64,000 bases of DNA from Thauera terpenica 58Eu (GTDB lineage: Bacteria > Pseudomonadota > Gammaproteobacteria > Burkholderiales > Rhodocyclaceae): contig NZ_ATJV01000048.1 of NCBI RefSeq assembly GCF_000443165.1, positions 62,001 through 126,000 of the forward strand, read 5' to 3'. This document shows, piece after piece, positions 57,931 to 64,000 of the stretch (positions within the stretch are counted from its first letter, which is position 1; every line of letters starts with the position of its first letter). The translations under genes were made by a program, and so were the position numbers. Under the pieces are notes generated by a model. The model was given only the letters and a program-made list of their open reading frames with translations, had not been told where the DNA came from and made no database searches.

Positions 57931-58446
57931 TTAGCCACCAATGCGCAGGCCGGTCTTCTTGAGTATTCCGGTCGAGAACAGCACGTCGCGGCGCCGGCAT
58001 GCGCCTTGAAACTCGCGCTCGATCAGGGCGGCAATCTCGGCCACACGCTCCAGCGCAGCCTCGCGGCTGGCTGCATGCACCATGGCAAAGAGGTTGTAGG
58101 GCCAGTCCGGCAGGTGGCGCGGGCGGCGATAGCAGTGCGTGACGAAGGCCAGGCCGCCCACGCGCTCGCCCACCGCGTCAACCACGCTATCGTCGACGTC
58201 CCACACGCTCATGCCGTTTGCGGTGTAACCAATGGCGTAGTGATTGGGCACCGCACCCATGCGCCGGATGCGGCCGTCGGCCAGCATCGCCAGCAGGCGG
58301 GCGCGCACCGTGGCCTCATCGCTCGCGACACGCTCGGCAACCGCCGCGTAAGGCCGGGGCACCAGGGGCAACCCGCCCTGAGTGGCGAGCACGATGCGGC
58401 GGTCAAGCTCGGCCTCGCTCGCGGGCGCGGTATCGACTAAATTCAT
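57931..58446 (-). CDS. nirH: NirH, Lrp/AsnC-like siroheme decarboxylase subunit
   Basis: A 171-residue protein with an AsnC-type winged-helix N-terminus and ferredoxin-like C-terminus. The conserved THCYRRPRHLPDWPYNLFAMVHA and VLFSTGILKKTGLRI segments place it in the NirH/NirL subgroup. NirDLGH together decarboxylate siroheme to didecarboxysiroheme. The start at 58446 shares one base with the nirG stop (TGATG), so they are coupled. A longer in-frame start would run over nirG. Confidence 0.93.
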   Translation of the reverse strand: MNLVDTAPASEAELDRRIVLATQGGLPLVPRPYAAVAERVASDEATVRARLLAMLADGRIRRMGAVPNHYAIGYTANGMSVWDVDDSVVDAVGERVGGLAFVTHCYRRPRHLPDWPYNLFAMVHAASREAALERVAEIAALIEREFQGACRRRDVLFSTGILKKTGLRIGG

Positions 58447-58961
58447 CAGGCCTCCAGCTTCATCTCGACAAAATACTCGCGTTCTTTCGGAAACAGGTGC
58501 ACCGTCAGGGCGGTGAGTGCCTCGATGCGGCGGGCGCAGGCAGCAATGCCCTCGGGGGCCTCGGTGGCGAGCACGAACCACATGTTGAGCGCGTGCTCAC
58601 GACGATAGTTGTGTGCCACCTCAGGGCATGCGTTGACCGCATCCACCACGCGCTGCCAGTCGGCCTCAGGCACGGCCATCGCCGCCAGGCAGAACGCGCC
58701 ACCCATGCGCTCGATCTGGAACATCGGGCCGAAGCGCGTCAGCACGTGATCATCGAGCAGCGCCTGCAGGCGCTGGATCACTTCACTCTCGGTGAGCCCG
58801 AGTGAGGCGCCCACCGCCGCGAAAGGCGCCTCCAGCACAGGGAAGTCACCCTGCAGCGCGTTGATCAAACGCCGATCGACGGCATCGGGCTCGCGGCGTG
58901 CGGCCACGCCGCGGCGGCTGGCGGGCTTTTGATCGGTGAGCGCTGCATCTGTTTCAGACAT
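58446..58961 (-). CDS. nirG: NirG, Lrp/AsnC-like siroheme decarboxylase subunit
   Basis: A 171-residue AsnC-like protein. It has RRLINALQGDFPVLEAPFAAVGASLGLTESEVIQRL and the NirG/NirD-type segment EVAHNYRREHALNMWFVLATE. The C-terminus LFPKEREYFVEMKLEA is typical. The start at 58961 (MSETDAALTDQ) overlaps nirDL by eight bases. Part of the nirC-F-DL-G-H transcript. Confidence 0.93.
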   Translation of the reverse strand: MSETDAALTDQKPASRRGVAARREPDAVDRRLINALQGDFPVLEAPFAAVGASLGLTESEVIQRLQALLDDHVLTRFGPMFQIERMGGAFCLAAMAVPEADWQRVVDAVNACPEVAHNYRREHALNMWFVLATEAPEGIAACARRIEALTALTVHLFPKEREYFVEMKLEA

Positions 58962-60003
58962 GGGCGTCCTCCTTGGTGGCGAGATAGCGGGCGCCGGTCT
59001 GCTTGAAGCGCCGACAGCTGAACAACACATCATGTGCGTGCACGTCCAGGCCGAGCCGTGACGCAATGTCGGCGCGCGCAGCCAGCACCTCGTCGCGCGC
59101 GCTGCCGTGAATCATGCAAAACAGGTTGTAGGGCCACTGCGCCCCTGCGCGCGAACGCCGATAACACAGCGTCACCGCAGGCTCGGCGGCAAGGCGACGA
59201 CCGAGCTCGGACACACGTTCATCGGGCACATCCCACACGCACATCGCATTGGCGTCGAGGCCAAGCTCGTGATGACGCACGACCACGCCAAGGCGCCGGA
59301 TCAGCCCCTCTGCCAGCCAGCGCTCGATGAGCTCGATGCTCATCGCTTCACTCAAACCCACCTCGCGCCCCAGCGCTGCGAAGGGCGCGGGCAGCAGCGG
59401 CAAGCCCGCCTGCAGCACCGCCAGCAAAGCCTGCTCGAGTTCGGGCAGCGCACACGCCGAGCCAGCCACCTCCCTCAGCTGATGTACGACTGCATCCGCC
59501 GCGACCGCCCGCTGCTTGCGTGCCGAACCGGCGCCAAGGTCGAAACCCAGATCGATATGGAACTCTTCCTCCAGCGGCAACACGATGACAGCGCAGCCGG
59601 TATCCCCTTCGATGCCGGCCACGACCTCACGCAGCGCCTGCTCGGATGCCGCCGTGAGCACGAACCACAGGTTGTAGTGATGCTCGCGCTGATAATTGTG
59701 GTTGATTGCCGTCTCGCTGCTGACACGCGCAGCAACCTCTTCCAGCCGATCGATGGGGGCGGCCAAGGCCGCAAGCGCGCTCGCGCCGAGGCGACGCGGG
59801 GCAAACACCGCCCCGACGCGGCTCACCAGGCCATCGCCCTGCATGCGTCGATAAGCCGCGATGACCTGATCCTCGTCCAGTCCCACTGCCTCGCCAATGC
59901 GGGCGAAGGGGCGCGAGACACAGGGGAAATCACGCTGCCACTCGTTGAGCAGACGAAAATCGACCGCATCCACCGTCTGCGGCAGGCTCACGCTGCGCGG
60001 CAT
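58954..60003 (-). CDS. nirDL: NirDL, fused siroheme decarboxylase subunits D and L
   Basis: A 349-residue fusion of two AsnC-like units. The N-terminal NirD half has LLNEWQRDFPCVSRPFARIGEAVGLDEDQVI and NHNYQREHHYNLWFVLTAA. The C-terminal NirL half has LLAVLQAGLPLLPAPFAALGREVGLSEAMSIELI and LCYRRSRAGAQWPYNLFCMIHGS, with VLFSCRRFKQTGARYL near the end. D and L are separate genes in P. aeruginosa and P. stutzeri but fused in Paracoccus and others. The start shares one base with the nirF stop (TGATG). Confidence 0.94.
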   Translation of the reverse strand: MPRSVSLPQTVDAVDFRLLNEWQRDFPCVSRPFARIGEAVGLDEDQVIAAYRRMQGDGLVSRVGAVFAPRRLGASALAALAAPIDRLEEVAARVSSETAINHNYQREHHYNLWFVLTAASEQALREVVAGIEGDTGCAVIVLPLEEEFHIDLGFDLGAGSARKQRAVAADAVVHQLREVAGSACALPELEQALLAVLQAGLPLLPAPFAALGREVGLSEAMSIELIERWLAEGLIRRLGVVVRHHELGLDANAMCVWDVPDERVSELGRRLAAEPAVTLCYRRSRAGAQWPYNLFCMIHGSARDEVLAARADIASRLGLDVHAHDVLFSCRRFKQTGARYLATKEDAHV

Positions 60004-61217
60004 CAGAAGCCCGTGCGCGCGGCGCGCGTGGTGAAGAAGATGCCGCTCGGGCTGGCGGCATCGAAGCCACCGATCTGCTGCTTGGTTGCGGTGTCGAAGA
60101 TGACGACCTTGTTGTCATCACGCGACGACATCCACACCTCCTGGCCCTTGGACAGAAACTCCATGTGCAGGATGCCGCGACCCGGTTGCAGGGTGTGCGT
60201 GACCTTGCCGCTGACGGTGTCGATGACCTGCACCCAGCCGTTTTCCGGAAAGGCGAAGTTCACCCAGATCTCGCGGCCGTCGGGGCGCGCCATCACGAAC
60301 ACGGGCTGACTCCTGACCGGGATGCGGCCGACCTCCTGCCAGTCATCGGTGTCGACCACCAGCACTTCATGGCGCCCGATCGCCGGCAGATAGGCATGAC
60401 CCGCGGCGACCGACCAGCCGCGCAGGTGCGGCATCTTGTACACCGGCAGCGGTGCCTCGCCCTTGCCATAACCGGCGAGTATCTTGCGGCTACCCTGATC
60501 CAGGTTCCACAGATCCAGCATCGCCAGACCATCCTCGCCGAACAGGCCGGCAATGTAATGACGGCCATCCGGCGTCACCAGTGCGTCGTAGGGCTGCTTG
60601 CCACCGACGAAACGCTCGGTCTGCGGATTGCGCGGGTCGGAAAAGTCGGTGATCCAGATCTCGCCAGCCTCGAACAGCGAATAGATGAAGCGCTTGCCCG
60701 ACAAGTCTGCGAGACCGACCACCTTGGAACGGGTGCCGTCCGCCGTGATCGCCGGCACCTCGGCGAGGAGCTCGAGCGTGTTCGCATCGAAGGCCTTCAC
60801 CCCGCCTGGAGCATAGTTCTGCGCCACGACGATGCGACCATCATGCGAGATCGAGCCGCCGATCGCATTGCCGGCCTGAATCACGCGCGCGACGATCTTC
60901 GCCTGCAGCAGATCCACCTTGGTCAGGCCGCCATCGCGGCCAAAGACGAAGGCGTAGCGCGCGTCGCGCGAGAACACCACCGAGGCGTGTGACAGGTCGC
61001 CCAGGCCGTCTACGGTGGCGAGCACCGCATGGGCGCTGGTGTCGATGATCTTGACCCGGCCATCGGCACGCTCGATCACCACCCCCAGATCGCCGGTGCC
61101 GCGCAGCGCCGGTGCCTCAGGCAGCGCAGAGCAGGCCGAGAGCAGCCAGACGATGGCGGGCAGGATCAGTGCCCACAGGGCGGGCGGCGCGAGACGCACC
61201 GGGGTGGACGAGGACAT
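60003..61217 (-). CDS. nirF: NirF, heme d1 biosynthesis propeller protein
   Basis: A 404-residue periplasmic lipoprotein candidate: the signal segment ends LLSAC with Cys29 in a lipobox. The rest is an eight-bladed propeller related to NirS but lacking the c-heme domain (LGVVIERADGRVKIIDTSAHAVLATVDGLGDLSHASVVFSRDARYAFVFGRDG). NirF acts as a dehydrogenase in heme d1 synthesis in the periplasm. The start at 61217 follows GGAG; upstream in-frame codons overlap the nirC region and lack similarity. Confidence 0.95.
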   Translation of the reverse strand: MSSSTPVRLAPPALWALILPAIVWLLSACSALPEAPALRGTGDLGVVIERADGRVKIIDTSAHAVLATVDGLGDLSHASVVFSRDARYAFVFGRDGGLTKVDLLQAKIVARVIQAGNAIGGSISHDGRIVVAQNYAPGGVKAFDANTLELLAEVPAITADGTRSKVVGLADLSGKRFIYSLFEAGEIWITDFSDPRNPQTERFVGGKQPYDALVTPDGRHYIAGLFGEDGLAMLDLWNLDQGSRKILAGYGKGEAPLPVYKMPHLRGWSVAAGHAYLPAIGRHEVLVVDTDDWQEVGRIPVRSQPVFVMARPDGREIWVNFAFPENGWVQVIDTVSGKVTHTLQPGRGILHMEFLSKGQEVWMSSRDDNKVVIFDTATKQQIGGFDAASPSGIFFTTRAARTGF

Positions 61218-61276
61218 GGAAACTCCAGCGGTAAAAAGATGGCCTGAATGAGAATGAGGAGGGGGCGACCCAGGGC

Positions 61277-61651
61277 TCAGCGCGCGGCTGGCAGACCTGT
61301 GTCGGGCGGAAAGCCGCGCATCAGCTGGTCGACGATCCACTCGGCCTCGGGCTCGCTGACGATGCCCAGAAAGGGCGGCATGGGCGTCCCGGGCCGACCA
61401 CTGACGACGGTGGCGACGAGCCCCTCGAAGGGCCTGTCGGCGAGCACGGCGGGCGTCAGCGCGGGACCCAGGCCACCGGCCAGGGTCAGCCCATGACAGG
61501 AGCCACAGTCCTGACGAACGATGTGGATCAGCTCGCGCGCGCGCTCGGCTTCAGGCGCAACCGGCTTGCCTTCGGCCGCCGCGGCGAACGCGGCGATCAG
61601 CGCCGCACCAACAAAAACTGCCACATGGGCAAGCAGAGGAGGAACTTTCAT
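61277..61651 (-). CDS. nirC: NirC, c-type cytochrome of the nir cluster
   Basis: A 124-residue periplasmic mono-heme cytochrome. A signal peptide (MKVPPLLAHVAVFVGAALIAAFAAAA) precedes C49-G-S-C52-H53 in RQDCGSCHGLTLAGGLGPALTP; the distal Met is likely in GTPMPPFLGIVSEPEAEWI. NirC can donate electrons to NirS or act in heme d1 maturation. It opens the nirC-F-DL-G-H run and has a full Dnr-type box 60-73 bp before its start. Confidence 0.92.
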   Translation of the reverse strand: MKVPPLLAHVAVFVGAALIAAFAAAAEGKPVAPEAERARELIHIVRQDCGSCHGLTLAGGLGPALTPAVLADRPFEGLVATVVSGRPGTPMPPFLGIVSEPEAEWIVDQLMRGFPPDTGLPAAR

Positions 61652-61710
61652 CACGCATTCCAAGGCCGGGACAGTGCAGCAGAGCATGGCGGCAAGCCTG
61701 CAGCGATACC

Positions 61711-61724
61711 TTGACTCGCATCAA
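61711..61724 (-). promoter_or_regulatory. Dnr/FNR-type box of nirC-F-DL-G-H
   Basis: The + strand reads TTGAC-TCGC-ATCAA; all ten consensus positions match. Its centre is 66 bp from the nirC ATG, so transcription would start near 61676. The -10 at the expected place (CATGCT) is weak. Confidence 0.7.
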
Positions 61725-61754
61725 CCCTGCCACCGCTGCGGTCTTGCGCAGCGT

Positions 61755-62096
61755 TCAGGGTGCGACGATGACCGCGCCCTTCATCTCTGGATGCGGACCG
61801 CAACGATAGTCGAAGCGACCGGCCTGATCGAAGGTCCGCGACCACTGCTCGCCCGGGAAGAAACGCTCGGACTCCTCACCCGTGGCGATGAACAGGACCG
61901 AATGACTGACGCGCTTTTCGACGTTCAGCCAGGTCACGGTGTCGCCGGGCTTGATCGTGAGCTCGCCCGGCGTGAACGTGTACTTGAGGATCTGCACCTC
62001 ATGCTCGGCCGCCCACGCTGTGCTCGCCATCGGCGCCAGCGCCAGCAACAACGCCAGCACAGGCGCACGGCCCTTCCTGCTGTCCTGCCTACTCAT
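61755..62096 (-). CDS. amicyanin-like cupredoxin in the nirM position
   Basis: A 113-residue periplasmic blue-copper protein. The signal peptide MSRQDSRKGRAPVLALLLALAPMASTAWA ends at residue 29, giving a mature domain of about 84 residues. Copper ligands are H65 in RVSHSVLF and C99-G-P-H102-P-E-M105; the C-x2-H-x2-M loop has amicyanin spacing. AAGGAGGG sets the start at 62096. In P. stutzeri the gene here is nirM (cytochrome c551), the electron donor of NirS, and no nirM-like gene is seen; this protein may take that role. Two hairpins lie between it and nirB. Confidence 0.9.
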   Translation of the reverse strand: MSRQDSRKGRAPVLALLLALAPMASTAWAAEHEVQILKYTFTPGELTIKPGDTVTWLNVEKRVSHSVLFIATGEESERFFPGEQWSRTFDQAGRFDYRCGPHPEMKGAVIVAP

Positions 62097-62123
62097 CGCC
62101 TTCCCTCCTTTTGGAACTCGACA

Positions 62124-62140
62124 CAGCGTCGCTGACGCTG
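62124..62140 (-). other. stem-loop upstream of the cupredoxin gene
   Basis: CAGCGTC-GCT-GACGCTG is a perfect 7-bp stem with a three-base loop, 28 bp before the cupredoxin start and next to a larger stem-loop. Confidence 0.5.
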
Positions 62141-62152
62141 CGCCAAAGCACA

Positions 62153-62186
62153 ACGGGAATCCGCACTGCCTTGCGCGGATTCCCGT
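62153..62186 (-). other. stem-loop between nirB and the cupredoxin gene
   Basis: ACGGGAATCCGC (62153-62164) pairs with GCGGATTCCCGT (62175-62186), 12 bp with a ten-base loop. There is no T-tract, so partial termination or mRNA protection after nirSTB is more likely than full termination. Confidence 0.6.
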
Positions 62187-62261
62187 CATTGCTCATTTCT
62201 GCGTCACCGTGACCAGCGCAGGCAGCGTGCCCGCCTGGCAAGAACGTCGCGCAGGGCCGCC

Positions 62262-63137
62262 TTATTGCTTGGCGGCAGTCACATCGGCCTTGGCGTCGAT
62301 GCCCAGCTTGTAACCCAGCGATACATGGTGGAAGCGGCCATGCGCGTTGTCGTCATGAATGGCGAAGCCGAAGTTGTAGGTCTTGCCTGCCTCAAGGGCC
62401 ACATCGCCTTCACCGCCGGTGAACTTGCGCGTGAACACGACCGTCCAGTTATCGCCGTCCTGCTTGCCTTCGGCACTGACCAGCGCACTACCACCTTCCA
62501 TCACGCGCTTGTCGGCAACGTAACCGTCATAGCCCTTGTTTTCGCCGCTACGCCACTGGTGAAGATCGTAGTAGCGGCCATCGGCAAGCGACGCCTCCTT
62601 GACGTATTTGGTCTTGGTGTCTGCAGCGCCGGGCATGGTACGAGAATCGAGGTGGCAACTCGCCCAGCAACCGCTTTCATCGGCCAGCGCCACCTTGCCG
62701 CCGGACTCGAGCATGAACGCGATCTTGACCGGGTTCTTCTCGTCCATCTTCGGTGCGCCCGAAGCAGCTGGCTGCTTCCAGGAAAAGCGCAGATAAAGAT
62801 TGCTGCCATCATGCGCCGCCTGCACCTTCACCGGAATGGAGGCGGCCTTGCCGGCGATCGGCGTCGGCTCGATCTTCTGTCCGCTGACCATCTTCTTGCC
62901 CATGTCGGCGGCTTCTTCATCATGACAGCCGGCACAGGTTTCGCCTTTCTTCAGCGCGCGTGCCCCGCCATGCTCGGTACCCTTCTGGATCCATTCCAGC
63001 GGCGATACGCCCGGGTAGAACAGGGTGATGTCCTTGGCGGCAACCTTGCTCCAGTCGGCCGGTGCGGCGGCCAGGGACGAGCCCGCGCCGAGGGCGAGAA
63101 TGGCACCAGCGGCACCGGCAATGATCGTTTTCTTCAT
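62262..63137 (-). CDS. nirB: NirB-type diheme cytochrome c-552 (ethylbenzene dehydrogenase-like heme domain)
   Basis: A 291-residue periplasmic cytochrome. The signal peptide MKKTIIAGAAGAILALGAGSSLAAA is followed by heme motif C68-A-G-C71-H72 (GETCAGCHDEEAADMG) and a second motif C157-W-A-S-C161-H162, a CX3CH form in SGCWASCHLDSRTMPG. The remainder is the EB_dh beta-sandwich heme-binding fold. It corresponds to NirB of the P. stutzeri nirSTB order. This is not the siroheme nitrite reductase NirB. It lies between nirT and the cupredoxin gene. Confidence 0.9.
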   Translation of the reverse strand: MKKTIIAGAAGAILALGAGSSLAAAPADWSKVAAKDITLFYPGVSPLEWIQKGTEHGGARALKKGETCAGCHDEEAADMGKKMVSGQKIEPTPIAGKAASIPVKVQAAHDGSNLYLRFSWKQPAASGAPKMDEKNPVKIAFMLESGGKVALADESGCWASCHLDSRTMPGAADTKTKYVKEASLADGRYYDLHQWRSGENKGYDGYVADKRVMEGGSALVSAEGKQDGDNWTVVFTRKFTGGEGDVALEAGKTYNFGFAIHDDNAHGRFHHVSLGYKLGIDAKADVTAAKQ

Positions 63138-63186
63138 GTTCGATTCCTCTCAGTGGGTGGTAGGACAAGCGTCGCACACAGGCGAA

Positions 63187-63795
63187 TCACTCCTCGTCTT
63201 CCTCGGTCATGCCTTCGGGCTTGTGGTGTGCAATACCCTTGTGACAATCGATACAGGTCAGGTTGTCCTCAATCGCCATCTCATGCTGCTTGCGCGCACG
63301 TTGTTTCTGCGCCTCCGAGTTCATGCTCTCGAAGCTGTGGCAGTTGCGGCATTCGCGCGAATCGCTGGCCTTCATGCGTGCCCATTCGCTACGCGCAAGC
63401 TTCAGACGCTTGGCTTCGAACTTCTCGCGTGTATCGATTGTACCCGTGAGTTTCCCCCACACCTCCCGCGACGCCTGAACCTTGCGGATCATCTTGTGCG
63501 TCCAGTCCTTCGGCACGTGGCAATCCGGGCAGGTGGCGCGAACGCCAGTGCGGTTGTTGTAGTGGATTGTTTCCTGGTATTCCATGTAAACGTTGTCTTT
63601 CATCTCGTGGCACGAGATGCAGAACGTCTCGGTGTTGGTCGCTTCCATGGCGGTGTTGAAGCCGCCCCAGAACAGCACGCCCAACAACATGCCGATGGAC
63701 AAAAGGCCACCCAGCGAATACTTCGCTGAAGGTCGGCGCAGGCGAGCCATGAGGCCGCCGGAGTGTTGTTGTTTGGATTTGTCTCGGTCTGTCAT
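63187..63795 (-). CDS. nirT: NirT, tetraheme c-type cytochrome (NapC/NirT family)
   Basis: A 202-residue membrane-anchored quinol dehydrogenase. One N-terminal helix ([21 protein letters not shown]) is followed by four heme motifs: C59-ISC-H63, C89-PDC-H93, C149-RNC-H153 and C181-IDC-H185. NirT passes electrons from quinol to periplasmic acceptors, here towards NirS. The GAGGGG ribosome binding site follows a strong hairpin in the nirS-nirT gap. Confidence 0.96.
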   Translation of the reverse strand: MTDRDKSKQQHSGGLMARLRRPSAKYSLGGLLSIGMLLGVLFWGGFNTAMEATNTETFCISCHEMKDNVYMEYQETIHYNNRTGVRATCPDCHVPKDWTHKMIRKVQASREVWGKLTGTIDTREKFEAKRLKLARSEWARMKASDSRECRNCHSFESMNSEAQKQRARKQHEMAIEDNLTCIDCHKGIAHHKPEGMTEEDEE

Positions 63796-63810
63796 GTATG
63801 TCCCCTCGTG

Positions 63811-63832
63811 CCCCCGCGCCGCAGCGCGGGGG
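63811..63832 (-). other. GC-rich stem-loop between nirS and nirT
   Basis: CCCCCGCGC (63811-63819) pairs perfectly with GCGCGGGGG (63824-63832) around CGCA. It lies 25 bp past the nirS stop codon and just before the nirT ribosome binding site. Without a T-tract it may attenuate or stabilise and set a high nirS to nirT ratio. Confidence 0.6.
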
Positions 63833-63857
63833 TCCGGGTCAATGATCGTCTAGGCGA

Positions 63858-64000
<143 letters not shown>

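Noticed and set aside
54839-58440. Two long + strand frames (578 and 710 residues) opposite nnrS, nirN, nirJ and nirH
   Set aside because: They mirror complete nir genes with clear motifs on the - strand; their own translations show no domains.

Overview
The window is about 64 kb of GC-rich, gene-dense chromosome from a denitrifying betaproteobacterium. The gene content (nirSTB-C-F-DL-G-H, nirJN, norCB, norEFQD, a Dnr-type regulator, nnrS) and the housekeeping context point to the Rhodocyclales, most likely a Thauera or Azoarcus relative. This placement is inference from gene order and protein similarity recalled from memory; no search was run. No insertion sequences, prophage genes, CRISPR arrays or integrase genes were seen.

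Layout. 1-3776: a GntR-type regulator (cut by the window edge), mdh, a CitE-like lyase and an MFS exporter. 3809-6860: a complete basic amino-acid ABC importer (hisP-hisM-hisQ-binding protein). 6966-14658: an orphan ATP-grasp enzyme, tRNA-Val, hupB, then the protein quality-control block lon, clpX, clpP, tig. 14998-24914: metabolite repair (nnr), nadC, thrC, dodecin, a MOSC protein, hom, alaA, an Mth938-like protein and a peroxiredoxin. 24958-29721: a PIN-PhoH ATPase, a cNMP/CBS/DUF294 protein coupled to a degenerate DnaQ-like exonuclease, and an NlpC/P60 peptidase. 29854-36650: an iron-related region (DUF2325 protein, fbpA, fbpB, fbpC) with Fur-like boxes and a diguanylate cyclase placed inside it. 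36658-43391: aat, bpt, pyrD, an orphan BMP-family binding protein, a PAS/chemoreceptor pair behind a sigma-28 promoter, and an amidase.

43442-64000 is the denitrification island. norCB is transcribed rightward. An Epd-like dehydrogenase follows, then a tightly packed norE-norF-norQ-(small membrane protein)-(polyferredoxin)-norD-dnr operon and an EAL phosphodiesterase. Leftward-transcribed genes run in from the right edge: nirS (3' end only), nirT, nirB, an amicyanin-like cupredoxin, nirC, nirF, nirDL, nirG, nirH, then nirJ, nirN and nnrS. Together these reduce nitrite to NO (NirS with heme d1 made by NirF/DLGH/J/N) and NO to N2O (NorCB, matured by NorQD). Four Dnr/FNR-type boxes (TTGAY-N4-RTCAA type) lie before norC, norE, nirC and nirJ. 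The regulator encoded at the end of the norE operon keeps the E-x-x-S-R recognition residues that suit such sites.

The most interesting points are: the cupredoxin in the place nirM (cytochrome c551) occupies in Pseudomonas stutzeri; a translationally coupled membrane-protein/polyferredoxin pair inserted between norQ and norD; an apparently leaderless, Dnr-controlled norE promoter overlapping the stop codon of the gene before it; and a DnaQ-fold protein that has lost two metal-binding aspartates.
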